A stretch of 64,000 bases of DNA from Streptomyces violaceusniger Tu 4113 (GCF_000147815.2 NC_015957.1:9982001-10046000); one strand, 5' to 3'. Counted from the first letter of the stretch, positions 52,081-60,598 are shown. Made by a program: numbers and translations. The notes: a model not told the origin generated them from the letters alone.

Positions 52081-52890
52081 GTGCCTCAGGAGCAAACAGC
52101 AGCCAGCACAGAGCCGACCAGGGCCGCCGCCGTGCGGGTGAGCGGCCTGTGGAAGCGCTACGGAGAGCAGATCGCGGTCGCGGGGATCGATCTGGAGCTG
52201 CCCGCCGGGCAGTTCATCGGCCTCGTCGGGCCCAATGGAGCCGGTAAGACCACCACGCTTTCGATGATCACCGGCCTGCTGCGCCCCGACTCGGGGACCG
52301 TGGAGATCGGCGGGCACGACGTCTGGCGGGACCCGGTCGAGATCAAGGCGCGGATCGGGGTGCTGCCGGAGGGACTGCGGATGTTCGAGCGGCTCTCCGG
52401 CCGGGAGCTGCTCACCTACACCGGGCGGCTGCGCGGGCTGCCCGGTGCGGAGGTCGACAGGCGCGCCACCCAGCTCCTGGACGTCCTGGATCTCGCGGGC
52501 TCCCAGAACAAGCTGGTCATCGACTACTCCACCGGTATGCGGAAGAAGATCGGACTGGCCGCCGCGCTGCTCCACAACCCGGAAGTCCTCTTCCTCGACG
52601 AGCCCTTCGAGGGGGTCGACCCGGTCTCCGCCCAGACCATCCGCGGCGTCCTGGAGCGCTACACCCACTCCGGCGCCACCGTCGTCTTCTCCAGCCATGT
52701 CATGGAGCTGGTGGAGTCGCTGTGCGACTGGGTGGCGGTGATCGCGAAGGGGCGGATCCGGGCCCATGGCCCGCTGGCCGAGGTGCGGGGCGACGCACCG
52801 TCCCTGCAGAACGCCTTCCTGGAACTGGTCGGCGCGGGCCGGCGCGAGGCGGGCCAGAGCCTCGACTGGCTGGGCGGCGGCGCCCGATGA
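52081..52890 (+). CDS. ABC transporter ATP-binding protein
   Basis: The 269-residue ATPase has Walker A GPNGAGKTTT, a signature-like YSTGMRKKIGLAAALL, Walker B VLFLDEPFEGVD and a switch histidine in VVFSSHVMELVE. The signature departs from LSGGQ, as in multidrug/ABC-2 type exporters. GTG 52081 follows a GGGGGAAG by about five bases; the frame is open to 52048. Its stop overlaps the permease start (ATGA), so the pair forms an exporter. Confidence 0.9.
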   Translation: MPQEQTAASTEPTRAAAVRVSGLWKRYGEQIAVAGIDLELPAGQFIGLVGPNGAGKTTTLSMITGLLRPDSGTVEIGGHDVWRDPVEIKARIGVLPEGLRMFERLSGRELLTYTGRLRGLPGAEVDRRATQLLDVLDLAGSQNKLVIDYSTGMRKKIGLAAALLHNPEVLFLDEPFEGVDPVSAQTIRGVLERYTHSGATVVFSSHVMELVESLCDWVAVIAKGRIRAHGPLAEVRGDAPSLQNAFLELVGAGRREAGQSLDWLGGGAR

Positions 52891-54572
52891 CGCTCACCGA
52901 CCCGCTCGACGCCAAGGGCCCGCTCGGCACCGCCGCGCCCGCGCCGCCCGCCGTCCCCACCGTCTCCCCCACCCCCGTCTTCGTCTCCCTGAAGCTGGCG
53001 CTGCTGCGCAACGGGCTGCGCCAGTCCGGCGGTCGGCGGGCCGCGTATATCACCTCGCTGGTGCTGGCCATGCTGTTCGCCGTGTTGCAGCTCCTCGGTC
53101 TGGTGCTGCTGCGCGACACGAACCACGTCGACGCGCTGGTCACGCTGCTGACGGCGGTGCTCGCGCTCGGCTGGGCGGTGATGCCGCTGTTCTTCCCCGG
53201 CGGCGACGAAACCCTCGACCCGACCCGGCTGGTGATGCTGCCGCTGCGGCCGCGCTCGCTGATCACCGCACTGCTGGTGTCCTCGCTGATCGGCATCGGC
53301 CCGCTCTTCACCCTGACCCTGGCGGCCGGTTCGGCCGTCGCCGTCGCGCACGGGGCGGCGGCCGCGGTGGCGGCGGCGGTGGCCGTGGTGCTGACGGTGC
53401 TGGTGTGCGTGGCGCTGGCCCGCGCCGTCGCCACGGCCAACACCCGCCTCCTCACCAGCCGTAAGGGCCGCGACCTGGCGGTGCTCAGCGGTCTGTTCGT
53501 CGCGATCGGCGCGCAGTTCGTGAACCTCGGGGCCCAGCAGCTCGGCGGCAAGAACGGCCTGGCCGTGCTGGAACCGGCCGCGCGGGTGCTGCGCTGGGTG
53601 CCGCCCGCGGCGGCGATCGACGCCGTCCAGGGGGTGAGCGACGGCGCCTATGGGGTCGCCGCGGCCCAGTTCGCGCTGACGGCGGGCGCGTTGGCGCTGC
53701 TGATGTGGTGGTGGACGGGCACCCTCACCCATCTGATGACCACGCCGGACGCCTCCACGCTCCAGGCGGCGGCGCCGCGCGAGCGGCGGGGCTCCGGCAC
53801 GGCCGACACCCCGGACGCCTCGGGCCCGTTCGCCCGGCTGCTGCCCGCCGGCCGCACCGGCACGGTGCTGCTGCGGACCCTGCGCTATGCCGTACGGGAC
53901 CCGAAGACCAAGTCGGCATGGGTCACCTCGCTGGGCGTCGGCCTGCTGGTGCCCTTCATCACGGCGGTCCAGGGCAATGGCTCGATCTACTGGGCCTGCT
54001 GGGCGTCGGGGATGCTCGGCATGCTGATGTACAACCAGTTCGGGCAGGACTCCTCCGCCTTCTGGATGGTCGCCCAGACGATCTCCTCGCGCCGTGACGC
54101 CTATCTGGAGATGCGGGGCCGTGCGCTGGCGCTCCTCCTGGTCGCGGTGCCCTATGTGGCAATGGCGGTGCTCGGCTCCGCCGCCCTCCAGAAGAACTGG
54201 CCGGCCGCCCCCGAGGCGCTCGGGATCGCCCTGGCGCTGCTCGGCTCGATGCTGGCCACCGGCGCCCTGACCTCCGTGCTGGCCCCGTACTCCATTCCGC
54301 AGGACAGCGGTCACAAGAACGTCGTCCCGGCACAGGCGGGGATCGCCTGGCTCAGCATCTTGGGCGGGATGGTCGTGGGTGCCGTGCTGTGCGCACCGGT
54401 GCTGGGCCTGACGATCTGGCTGCATGTCTCCGGGGCGCACGGCTGGCTGTGGGTGGTCTTCCCGCTGGGCGCGGTGTACGGCGCGGCCCTCGCGGAGACC
54501 GGCCTGCGCATGGCGGCACCGCGGGTCGCGGCGCGGCTGCCGGAGATCCTGACGGCGGTCAGCAAGGGGTGA
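52887..54572 (+). CDS. ABC transporter permease
   Basis: The 561-residue membrane protein has about twelve to thirteen hydrophobic segments, including YITSLVLAMLFAVLQLLGLVLL, AVLALGWAVMPLFFPGGDE, ALLVSSLIGIGPLFTLTLAA and VAAAVAVVLTVLVCVALARA. Its form is that of a large ABC-2 type permease. It is coupled to the ATPase gene by an ATGA overlap. Likely a lipid, peptide or antibiotic exporter; the substrate is unknown. A 19-bp terminator follows. Confidence 0.85.
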   Translation: MTLTDPLDAKGPLGTAAPAPPAVPTVSPTPVFVSLKLALLRNGLRQSGGRRAAYITSLVLAMLFAVLQLLGLVLLRDTNHVDALVTLLTAVLALGWAVMPLFFPGGDETLDPTRLVMLPLRPRSLITALLVSSLIGIGPLFTLTLAAGSAVAVAHGAAAAVAAAVAVVLTVLVCVALARAVATANTRLLTSRKGRDLAVLSGLFVAIGAQFVNLGAQQLGGKNGLAVLEPAARVLRWVPPAAAIDAVQGVSDGAYGVAAAQFALTAGALALLMWWWTGTLTHLMTTPDASTLQAAAPRERRGSGTADTPDASGPFARLLPAGRTGTVLLRTLRYAVRDPKTKSAWVTSLGVGLLVPFITAVQGNGSIYWACWASGMLGMLMYNQFGQDSSAFWMVAQTISSRRDAYLEMRGRALALLLVAVPYVAMAVLGSAALQKNWPAAPEALGIALALLGSMLATGALTSVLAPYSIPQDSGHKNVVPAQAGIAWLSILGGMVVGAVLCAPVLGLTIWLHVSGAHGWLWVVFPLGAVYGAALAETGLRMAAPRVAARLPEILTAVSKG

Positions 54573-54587
54573 GCCCCGGGCACGCAG

Positions 54588-54630
54588 CGCATCGGCGGGG
54601 CCGGGGACTCACCCCGGCCCCGCCGATGCG
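54588..54630. terminator. 19-bp perfect terminator hairpin
   Basis: The arms at 54588-54606 (starting cgcatcggcgggg) and 54612-54630 are perfectly complementary over 19 bases around actca, just after the permease stop codon. It also faces the converging SH3-like gene. Confidence 0.85.
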
Positions 54631-54679
54631 TGGTGGCGTCGCACGAACCGCCCGCACCTCAACTGCCGTAACGTTCCGG

Positions 54680-55024
54680 CTAGTCGAGGTACTTGCTGTA
54701 CACCCAGCCTCTGGTCCCGGGCCGGATTCCGGTCGTCGTCCGCCTGAGGATCTTTCCGTAGGACCAGCTCTTCTCAAAGCCCCGGGTGCGGCAGAAGTAC
54801 CGGAAGGAATCCCCCCGGTAAAGCGTCCCTATAGCGCGGTACCGCTTTCCCGGTCCGGTACGGAATCTCGCCCCACTGGTGGAGACCTTGAAATTGACAT
54901 CCGGGGAATTGAACTGACACGCCGATGACCCCACCGCCGACGCCGTCGGCGCCAGGGCCACGGAACCGCCCAGCATCAGCGTCGCCGCGAGCACGACCAT
55001 CGAGGCTTTACGTTGGATCTTCAC
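54680..55024 (-). CDS. Small secreted SH3-like domain protein
   Basis: The 114-residue protein has a signal peptide (MKIQRKASMVVLAATLMLGG, cleavage near ASAVGS) and a bacterial SH3-like core: ARFRTGPGKRYRAIGTLYRGDSF and TRGWVYSKYLD. Two cysteines (SACQF, YFCRT) may form a disulfide. Such domains bind peptidoglycan or extracellular partners. GTG 55024 has GGGGGGTGG five bases upstream. A 20-bp tandem direct repeat lies directly upstream. Confidence 0.75.
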   Translation of the reverse strand: MKIQRKASMVVLAATLMLGGSVALAPTASAVGSSACQFNSPDVNFKVSTSGARFRTGPGKRYRAIGTLYRGDSFRYFCRTRGFEKSWSYGKILRRTTTGIRPGTRGWVYSKYLD

Positions 55025-55038
55025 GCAACCACCCCCCG

Positions 55039-55077
55039 TGATCGGTTAATTCACTGCATGATCGGTTAATTCACTGC
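55039..55077. repeat. 20-bp period direct repeat before the SH3-like gene
   Basis: Tgatcggttaattcactgc occurs at 55039-55057 and again at 55059-55077. The copies are identical over 19 bases with a period of 20, about two helical turns. They lie 15 to 53 bases upstream of the GTG, in a local A/T-rich patch. Confidence 0.8.
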
Positions 55078-55200
55078 GCGCCGAAGAGCGTAGCACCCGT
55101 CAATCCGGAAGCTCATGACCCGGTAAAGCCCCGACGGTCCCGCGGCGAGTCGCCGGTGCACCGGTGCATCCGACAACAAGTTGAAAGCCGAAGGGAATTG

Positions 55201-56388
55201 TCAGCCGAGTGCGTCCGGCGTGAGCCCCGCCGCATCCGCATGCCCCGACAGCGCCATCGTCAGCTCGAACTCGGCCAGCAGGGAGCGGATCACATGCTCC
55301 ACCCCCGGCTGCCCGTCCAGCCCCAGCCCATACGCGTACGGCCGCCCCAGCAGCACCGCGCGGGCGCCGAGGGCGAGCGCCTTGAACACATCGTCACCGG
55401 TGCGCACCCCGCTGTCGAAGAGCACCGCCAGCCGGTCGCCGACCGCCGCCACCACCCCCGGCAGCGCGTCGGCCGCCCCGATGGAGCCGCCCACCTGGCG
55501 GCCTCCGTGGTTGGACACCACGACGCCGTCCATCCCCGCCTCCTCCGCACGCCGGGCGTCGTCGGGGTGCAGCACCCCCTTCAGCACGATCGGTCCGTCC
55601 CACTGCTCACGCAGAAACGCCAGGTCCTCCCAGGTCTTCCCGGGGTCGCCGAACATCTGCACAAAGTGCAGTACCGCGGCGTCCCGGTCCTCGTGGACCG
55701 GTTTGGCGAGCCCGGCCCGGAACGCCGGATCGGTGAAGTAGTTGGCGGTTCCCACACCGCGCAGGAACGGCAGATACGCCTGGTCGAGATCGCGCGGCCG
55801 CCAGGCCAGCAGCGGGGTGTCGAGGGTCACCACAAGGGCGGTGAAACCACACGTCCTCGCCCGGTCCAGAAAGCTCCTGGTGACCTCGCGGTCCTTGCCC
55901 CAGTAGAGCTGGAACCACCGCTCACCGTCCCCCATCGCCTCCGCCACCCGCTCCATCGGCGTACTGGACGCGGAGGACAGGATGAACGGCACGCCCTGCG
56001 CCGCGGCGGCCCGCGCCGCCGCGCACTCGGCGTCCGGGTGCATGATCGACAGCACGCCGATCGGCGCGAGCGCGAGCGGCGCGGGCAGCCGGGTGCCCAG
56101 CAGCTCGACCGACAGCTTCCGCCGCCGTACGTCACGGAGCATCCGCGGCACAATCCGATGCCGGTCCAGCGCCGCTCGGTTGGCCCGCTCGGTGCTGCCG
56201 TTGCCCGCGCTGCCCGCGACATAGCCCACCGGCCCGGGCCCCAGCCGGGCCTCGGCCAGCTCCTCGAGCCGGGTCAGATCGGCGGGCAGCCGGGGAACGA
56301 CGCCGGTCATCCCGTTCAGATAGATCTCGTACTGAAATGCCGCCCAGTCCCTGCCGGGTTCCGGATCCGTGATGTCGCCGCCGATCAT
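55201..56388 (-). CDS. FMN-dependent alpha-hydroxy-acid oxidase (lactate 2-monooxygenase-like)
   Basis: The 395-residue flavoprotein has the alpha-hydroxy-acid dehydrogenase TIM barrel. PLALAPIGVLSIMHPDAE is the N-terminal FMN loop, WFQLYWGKDREVT follows strand 4, VLKGVLHPDDAR carries the conserved Lys, and VVSNHGGRQVGG holds the catalytic His-Gly-Gly-Arg. It should oxidise L-lactate or a related acid; streptomycete members are often annotated lactate 2-monooxygenase. GAAGGGAAG lies three bases before the ATG. Confidence 0.85.
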   Translation of the reverse strand: MIGGDITDPEPGRDWAAFQYEIYLNGMTGVVPRLPADLTRLEELAEARLGPGPVGYVAGSAGNGSTERANRAALDRHRIVPRMLRDVRRRKLSVELLGTRLPAPLALAPIGVLSIMHPDAECAAARAAAAQGVPFILSSASSTPMERVAEAMGDGERWFQLYWGKDREVTRSFLDRARTCGFTALVVTLDTPLLAWRPRDLDQAYLPFLRGVGTANYFTDPAFRAGLAKPVHEDRDAAVLHFVQMFGDPGKTWEDLAFLREQWDGPIVLKGVLHPDDARRAEEAGMDGVVVSNHGGRQVGGSIGAADALPGVVAAVGDRLAVLFDSGVRTGDDVFKALALGARAVLLGRPYAYGLGLDGQPGVEHVIRSLLAEFELTMALSGHADAAGLTPDALG

Positions 56389-56531
56389 GTGCTTCCCTTC
56401 ACCTGTCCATTACTGGTCAATTTCCCATTGCCGCAAGGCAGTAGAGGACTCGTAGGATCGACGAACCGTCGGTCGCGTTCAAGGGATCACACCGGAACGC
56501 GACGGAGACAGTTCCCGCATTGGAGTTCCCC

Positions 56532-57161
56532 GTGCCGCTGACCAAGACAACATGGCTGCGGGTCGGCGCGCCCGTTGCCGTACTGGCTCTCGCCCTGACC
56601 GCGTGCGGACCATTCGGGGAAAAGGGCGATACATCCGAGAACGCGCGGCACACATCCCGCTCGGAGGCCGCCGACGGAGATCAGGGTGGGGCGCGGACGG
56701 TGGGAATGCGGTCGGGGGGTGGGGTGTTCTGGCCGGGTCAGACCGGTACGCGTGCGTTCAAGGAGGACACCGGGGTCGAGCCCACCTATCGGATCGCGGC
56801 GCAGAAGGTCGACATCGGCACGGCGGACGAGGCGAAGGCGCTGGTGCCGGACCCGGCGGACGCCAAAGGCCTGGTGCCCGCGGTCGCCCAGGTGAAGTAC
56901 ACCCATCTGCGCGGGGCCACCGTGCGGGAGTATCCGCGGGTCGGGGACTACGCGGAGGTGTACGCGGACGGCCGGCGGGGGGCCAAGGTCGTGGACGATG
57001 CCGGACAGCCCAAGGGCTGCGCGGACCCGGACGGGATCAAGGACTGGAAGAACGGGCAGAGCTATCTGCTCTGCACCACCTTCCTGATTCCCGCGCGGGC
57101 CAGGTCGGTCGAGGTCATGTGGACGGAGATCGGCGGCGAGCCGTTCACCTGGGCGTTCTGA
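56532..57161 (+). CDS. Lipoprotein of unknown function
   Basis: The 209-residue protein has a lipoprotein signal (GAPVAVLALALTACG, lipobox LTAC). The mature part is beta-rich, without a recognised domain, and contains two further cysteines (PKGCADPDG, YLLCTTF). It is likely anchored to the outer face of the membrane. GTG 56532 has GGAG six bases upstream; the TTG at 56520 that extends the frame has no site. Its neighbour is the hydrolase-fold gene, converging. Confidence 0.7.
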   Translation: MPLTKTTWLRVGAPVAVLALALTACGPFGEKGDTSENARHTSRSEAADGDQGGARTVGMRSGGGVFWPGQTGTRAFKEDTGVEPTYRIAAQKVDIGTADEAKALVPDPADAKGLVPAVAQVKYTHLRGATVREYPRVGDYAEVYADGRRGAKVVDDAGQPKGCADPDGIKDWKNGQSYLLCTTFLIPARARSVEVMWTEIGGEPFTWAF

Positions 57162-57180
57162 ACCGGGGGGCGCGCCGTCG

Positions 57181-58062
57181 TCAGACGGGGAGGGCCGAGG
57201 CCAGGAAGGGCTCCACGGCGCGGCGCCAGCCGTCCGGCTGGTCGTAGTGGACCAGATGGCCCGCGTCCACCACCTCCGCATACTGCCCGTGGGGCAGGAC
57301 GCGGACCATCTCCTGCGCCTCCGCACGGCCCAGCTCGCCGTCCAGCCCGCGGACGACCAGGGTGGGGCACTCGACCAGCGCGAGCTCTTCCCAATGGGCG
57401 TCCCGGACCCAGGTCTCACGGGCCTTCAGCATCTGGCGGCAGGAGAAGGCCGGACGCCAGCCGTCCGAACGCTCGGCCATGACCTCGGCGAAGAAATCGC
57501 CCCGGGCCGGATTCGGCCGCTCCAGCGCCGGATCGTCCTCACCGAACCACCTGCGCACATCGGCGAGCGTCGCGAACGGCACCGGCCAGGAGCGGAACCA
57601 TTCCGCCCACTCGCGCTGTGAGGCGGCGCCGAGGGCCGACGCACGCATATCGCAGATGACCAGCGCCCGGACCAGATCGGGGCGGCGGGCCGCGAGCTGC
57701 CAGGCGGTGAGGGCGCCCATGGCATGGCCGATCAGGGTCACGGGGGCGAGGCCGAGCTGCTCCACGGCCGCCTCGGCGTCGTCCACATAGGTGGAGCGGT
57801 CGAAGGGCCCCTCGGCCGGCTTGTCGCTGCGGCCATGGCCGCGCTGGTCGAGGGCGACCGCCCGATGGCGGGTGGAGAGCCAGCGGGCCGTCTCCGCCCA
57901 GTGGGCCGCCCGGCCCAGCAGCCCATGGAGCAACAGCACTCCGGGGCCCCGCGCTCCCTCGCGGCCGGCGCCTGCCTTGGGCGGATCGGTGAACTCCCAG
58001 GCGGCGAGCCGCACGCCGCCGGTCCCGCTCACCTCAATGCGTCGCACCATGTGGTCTGGCAC
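57181..58062 (-). CDS. Alpha/beta-hydrolase-fold protein lacking the nucleophile
   Basis: The 293-residue protein has a clear alpha/beta-hydrolase fold: VLLLHGLLGRAAHWAE (oxyanion loop), VALDQRGHGRSDKP, then VTLIGHAMGALTAW, where the nucleophile position holds Ala (about residue 114) instead of Ser, Cys or Asp. The later acid and histidine are probably in DGELG and DAGHLVHY. Without a nucleophile it should not act as an ordinary hydrolase. I chose GTG 58062 because GAGAGAGGG precedes it; a frame to 58152 exists. A LexA-like box lies 32 bases upstream. Confidence 0.8.
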   Translation of the reverse strand: MPDHMVRRIEVSGTGGVRLAAWEFTDPPKAGAGREGARGPGVLLLHGLLGRAAHWAETARWLSTRHRAVALDQRGHGRSDKPAEGPFDRSTYVDDAEAAVEQLGLAPVTLIGHAMGALTAWQLAARRPDLVRALVICDMRASALGAASQREWAEWFRSWPVPFATLADVRRWFGEDDPALERPNPARGDFFAEVMAERSDGWRPAFSCRQMLKARETWVRDAHWEELALVECPTLVVRGLDGELGRAEAQEMVRVLPHGQYAEVVDAGHLVHYDQPDGWRRAVEPFLASALPV

Positions 58063-58093
58063 CTCCAGCCCTCTCTCGAACACCCTCACAGTA

Positions 58094-58109
58094 TCGAACT
58101 CATATTCGA
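58094..58109. promoter_or_regulatory. LexA/SOS-like box upstream of the hydrolase-fold gene
   Basis: TCGAAC-TCAT-ATTCGA matches the actinobacterial SOS-box pattern TCGAAC-N4-GTTCGA at eleven of twelve arm positions. A candidate -10 (GATACT on the minus strand) overlaps it. Further TCGAAC copies lie at 58076 and 58106. A consensus match alone is not proof of LexA binding. Confidence 0.45.
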
Positions 58110-58830
58110 ACACGATGCTGTTACGTCCAACACCCCTCGTTCGAGTGACCACCGTCAGGGGTTGATCGTCTGTGCCATGGGGAGACAGCTAGCGGGAGGC
58201 GGACTGCTCGGGGAAGGGAGTCCGCGGGGGACGACCCTGAGAGCTCGGGGCTCCGGGTCACCAGGGCTCCGGGTCGCACCGGCCGCGTTCGCGCGGTCCG
58301 TGCGGCCCGGGGCCCAGCGGGGGGACATGGGGAAGCGGGGCCCCGGCACCTGACGGCACCGGGGCCCTCGCTGAAGAATTCCCCCTCGGCGGCACAGCCT
58401 CTCGGGCCCACCGCGGCCCCCTCCCCTGACGGCCTGCGCGTCAGCGACAGCGTCGCACGCGTCGGCCCCGCCCGCTCGGTTTCTCTCGACTCCGGTTTCG
58501 GGAAAATCCGTCGTCGCAGGTCGTGACGGCCGAATCGACTGAACGGGGTGTATCGGTCAGCGTGTCGAAGCGCGCGAGGCTGTGCGGGGGTGTATGCGCG
58601 AGGCGTTGGACCGCCTGGCCCCCGGGGCCCCCGGGGGTCTGGAGCGGGGCCGGTCGGAGCGTCCGCACGCCGGGGGTCGGGGGGCGGAATGATCGGAACG
58701 GTCGAGACGGTCGGATCGGTCGGGACGGGGGAATCCCCGGGTTCGTGGATCAGGGCGGGGGTCGGGGATTCAGGGTCTGGAATTGGGCAGGGGGCCGGAA
58801 TCAGGTGCGAGAAGCTCGCGCCCGGCCGGG
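58110..58830. other. Large intergenic region downstream of dmdR1
   Basis: About 720 bases with no supported gene. A palindrome-rich part (gggccccgg ... ccggggccc near 58338-58365) lies among GC-rich low-complexity sequence. A plus-strand frame that crosses it and continues antisense to dmdR1 is discussed separately. Confidence 0.5.
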
Positions 58831-58945
58831 GTCGGCGCTCGGCCACGAAGACCGGGGGTCAACGCTTGGCCGGTCAGCGCTCGGCCACGAAGACCGGAGG
58901 TCAGCGCTCGGCCACGAAGACCGGAGGTCAGCGCTCGGCCGGTCA
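58831..58945. repeat. Tandem copies of the dmdR1 3' end
   Basis: The 27-bp unit gtcagcgctcggccacgaag plus accggag occurs at 58873-58899 and 58900-58926, with a variant at 58831-58857. Fifteen-base partial units lie at 58858-58872 and 58927-58941. The pattern is 27-15-27-27-15 and runs straight into the real end of dmdR1 at 58942, which shares the same sequence (…VFVAKR and stop). Confidence 0.85.
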
Positions 58946-59635
58946 GCGCTTGGCCACGAAGACATGCGAGGCGATCTCCGCCTCCAGCTCCGCCGCCTCA
59001 CCGCTGCTGCCGATCAGCACCCCGCCCGGCGACTCCGTGACGCTCACCACGGAGCCCGGCTGCACCCCGGCCCGCCGCAGCGTGTACATCACCTGGGCGT
59101 CGGCCTGGATGGGCTCGCCGATGCGGCGCACCACCACCGTCTTGCCCTCCGAGCCGGGCTCCAGCTCACGCAGGCTCACCATGGACTCGTCCAGGAACGG
59201 ATCGGCCTCGGCCTTCTCGCCCAGCTCCTCCAGGCCCGGAATCGGGTTGCCGTAAGGCGACTCGGTCGGATGGCGGAGCAGCTCCAGCACGCGCCGCTCC
59301 ACCGCCTCGCTCATCACATGCTCCCAGCGGCACGCCTCGGCGTGGACCTGCTCCCACTCCAGCCCGATCACATCGACGAGCAGGCACTCGGCGAGCCGGT
59401 GCTTGCGCATCACCCGCGTGGCCAGCCGACGGCCCTCCTCGGTCAGCTCCAAATGACGGTCGCCCGCGACCGTGACCAGCCCGTCGCGCTCCATTCGCGC
59501 CACCGTCTGGCTGACCGTCGGGCCGCTCTGCTCGAGCCGCTCCGCGATCCGGGCGCGCATGGGGACCACGCCCTCCTCCTCGAGCTCGAGGATGGTGCGG
59601 AGATACATCTCCGTGGTGTCGATCAGTCCGGACAT
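58943..59635 (-). CDS. dmdR1: DtxR-type iron-dependent regulator DmdR1
   Basis: The 230-residue protein has the length and layout of Streptomyces DmdR1. The N-terminal winged helix holds MRARIAERLEQSGPTVSQTVARM. The metal-binding and dimerisation domain has Met in TEMYLRTI, RKHRLAE and EACRWEHVMSEAV (C-x2-E-H). The C-terminal SH3-like domain ends in SHVFVAKR. DmdR1 represses siderophore and iron-uptake genes when iron is sufficient. I chose ATG 59635 with GAGGGGC upstream; the longer frame to 59725 is unlikely. No iron box is visible around it. The 3' end is tandemly copied downstream. Confidence 0.9.
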   Translation of the reverse strand: MSGLIDTTEMYLRTILELEEEGVVPMRARIAERLEQSGPTVSQTVARMERDGLVTVAGDRHLELTEEGRRLATRVMRKHRLAECLLVDVIGLEWEQVHAEACRWEHVMSEAVERRVLELLRHPTESPYGNPIPGLEELGEKAEADPFLDESMVSLRELEPGSEGKTVVVRRIGEPIQADAQVMYTLRRAGVQPGSVVSVTESPGGVLIGSSGEAAELEAEIASHVFVAKR

Positions 59636-59786
59636 GCGTGCCCCTCGAAGTGTCGTGCGGTGGCCCTCAGCCAATTCTGACGCATCCCGCCGACAACGGG
59701 GCCGAGACAGCCTCTTCCGCCGCAAGGGACCGGACTGCTATTGACAGCGTCATGATCGGAAACCCCACAGGGAAGGCGACGCGTTG

Positions 59787-60542
59787 ATGAACGAGTCCAA
59801 ACCGGCCGGGCAATTCTTCGACGCGGCCATCGGCCTGCTGCGGCAGGTGCGGGACGAGGAGGGCGAGCATATCGCCGCGGCGGGCAGCCTGATCGCCGAT
59901 ACCGTCGCCGCGGGCGGCCGCCTCTTCGCATTCGGCGCCGGGCACTCCTCCCTGCCCGCGCAGGACGTCGTCTACCGCGCGGGCGGGCTCGCCCTGATGA
60001 ACCTGCTGCCGGTGCCGGGGGTGGTGGGCGTGGACGTCATGCCCGCCACCCTCGGCAGCGCGCTGGAACGCGTCGAGGGACTCGCCACGACCGTCCTCGA
60101 CAGCAGTCCGCTCCGGTCCGGGGACCTGCTGATCGTGATCTCGCTGTCCGGGCGCAACGCCCTGCCCGTGGAGATGGCGATGAGCGCCCGGGAGCGCGGT
60201 GTCAGGGTGATCGGGGTGACCTCGGTCGGCTACGCGACCGGCACCACCTCGCGCAACCCCTCCGGTGGCTTCCTCAAGGACCAGTGCGATCTGGTCATCG
60301 ACAACAAGATCGCGATCGGCGACGCGGAACTCACGGTGGACGGCGTCGGCGCGCCCTTCGCGCCCGCGTCCACCGTCGTGACAAGCGCGATCATGCAGTC
60401 CATGGTGGCCGCCGGGGTCGCGGAACTGGCCGAGCGGGGGATCGAGCCGCCCATGCTGAGGTCGGGGAACGTGGACGGCGGGCATGAGTGGAACCGCAAG
60501 GTGATGACCGAGTACGGGGACCGGATCTTCTACCGAAGGTGA
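59787..60542 (+). CDS. SIS-domain phosphosugar-binding protein
   Basis: The 251-residue protein is a single sugar isomerase (SIS) domain. AAGGRLFAFGAGHSSLPAQD is the first phosphosugar-binding loop, then LIVISLSGRNALPVEMAM, and VIGVTSVGYATGTTSRN. Such proteins isomerise or bind aldose/ketose phosphates or N-acetylmuramic-acid derivatives; which one is not shown. The ATG at 59787 has GGGAAGG ten bases upstream; a TTG directly before it also opens the frame. It is divergent from dmdR1. Confidence 0.82.
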   Translation: MNESKPAGQFFDAAIGLLRQVRDEEGEHIAAAGSLIADTVAAGGRLFAFGAGHSSLPAQDVVYRAGGLALMNLLPVPGVVGVDVMPATLGSALERVEGLATTVLDSSPLRSGDLLIVISLSGRNALPVEMAMSARERGVRVIGVTSVGYATGTTSRNPSGGFLKDQCDLVIDNKIAIGDAELTVDGVGAPFAPASTVVTSAIMQSMVAAGVAELAERGIEPPMLRSGNVDGGHEWNRKVMTEYGDRIFYRR

Positions 60543-60598
60543 GACCCTCGCCGGGAGCCTTGACCGGCGGTGAGACCCTCGCCGGGAGCCTTGACCGG
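60538..60598. repeat. 31-bp period tandem repeat at the SIS gene stop
   Basis: The 30-base unit starting ggtgagaccctcgccgggag is present twice, at 60538-60567 and 60569-60598. The first copy includes the stop codon of the SIS-domain gene. Confidence 0.85.

Noticed and set aside
58523..59680. Adm-like antisense gene as a real CDS
   Set aside because: No ribosome site or motif, and it mirrors dmdR1; kept only as a finding.
59636..59786. Iron box in the dmdR1/SIS divergent promoter region
   Set aside because: I found no match to the TTAGGTTAGGCTcACCTAA-type palindrome.
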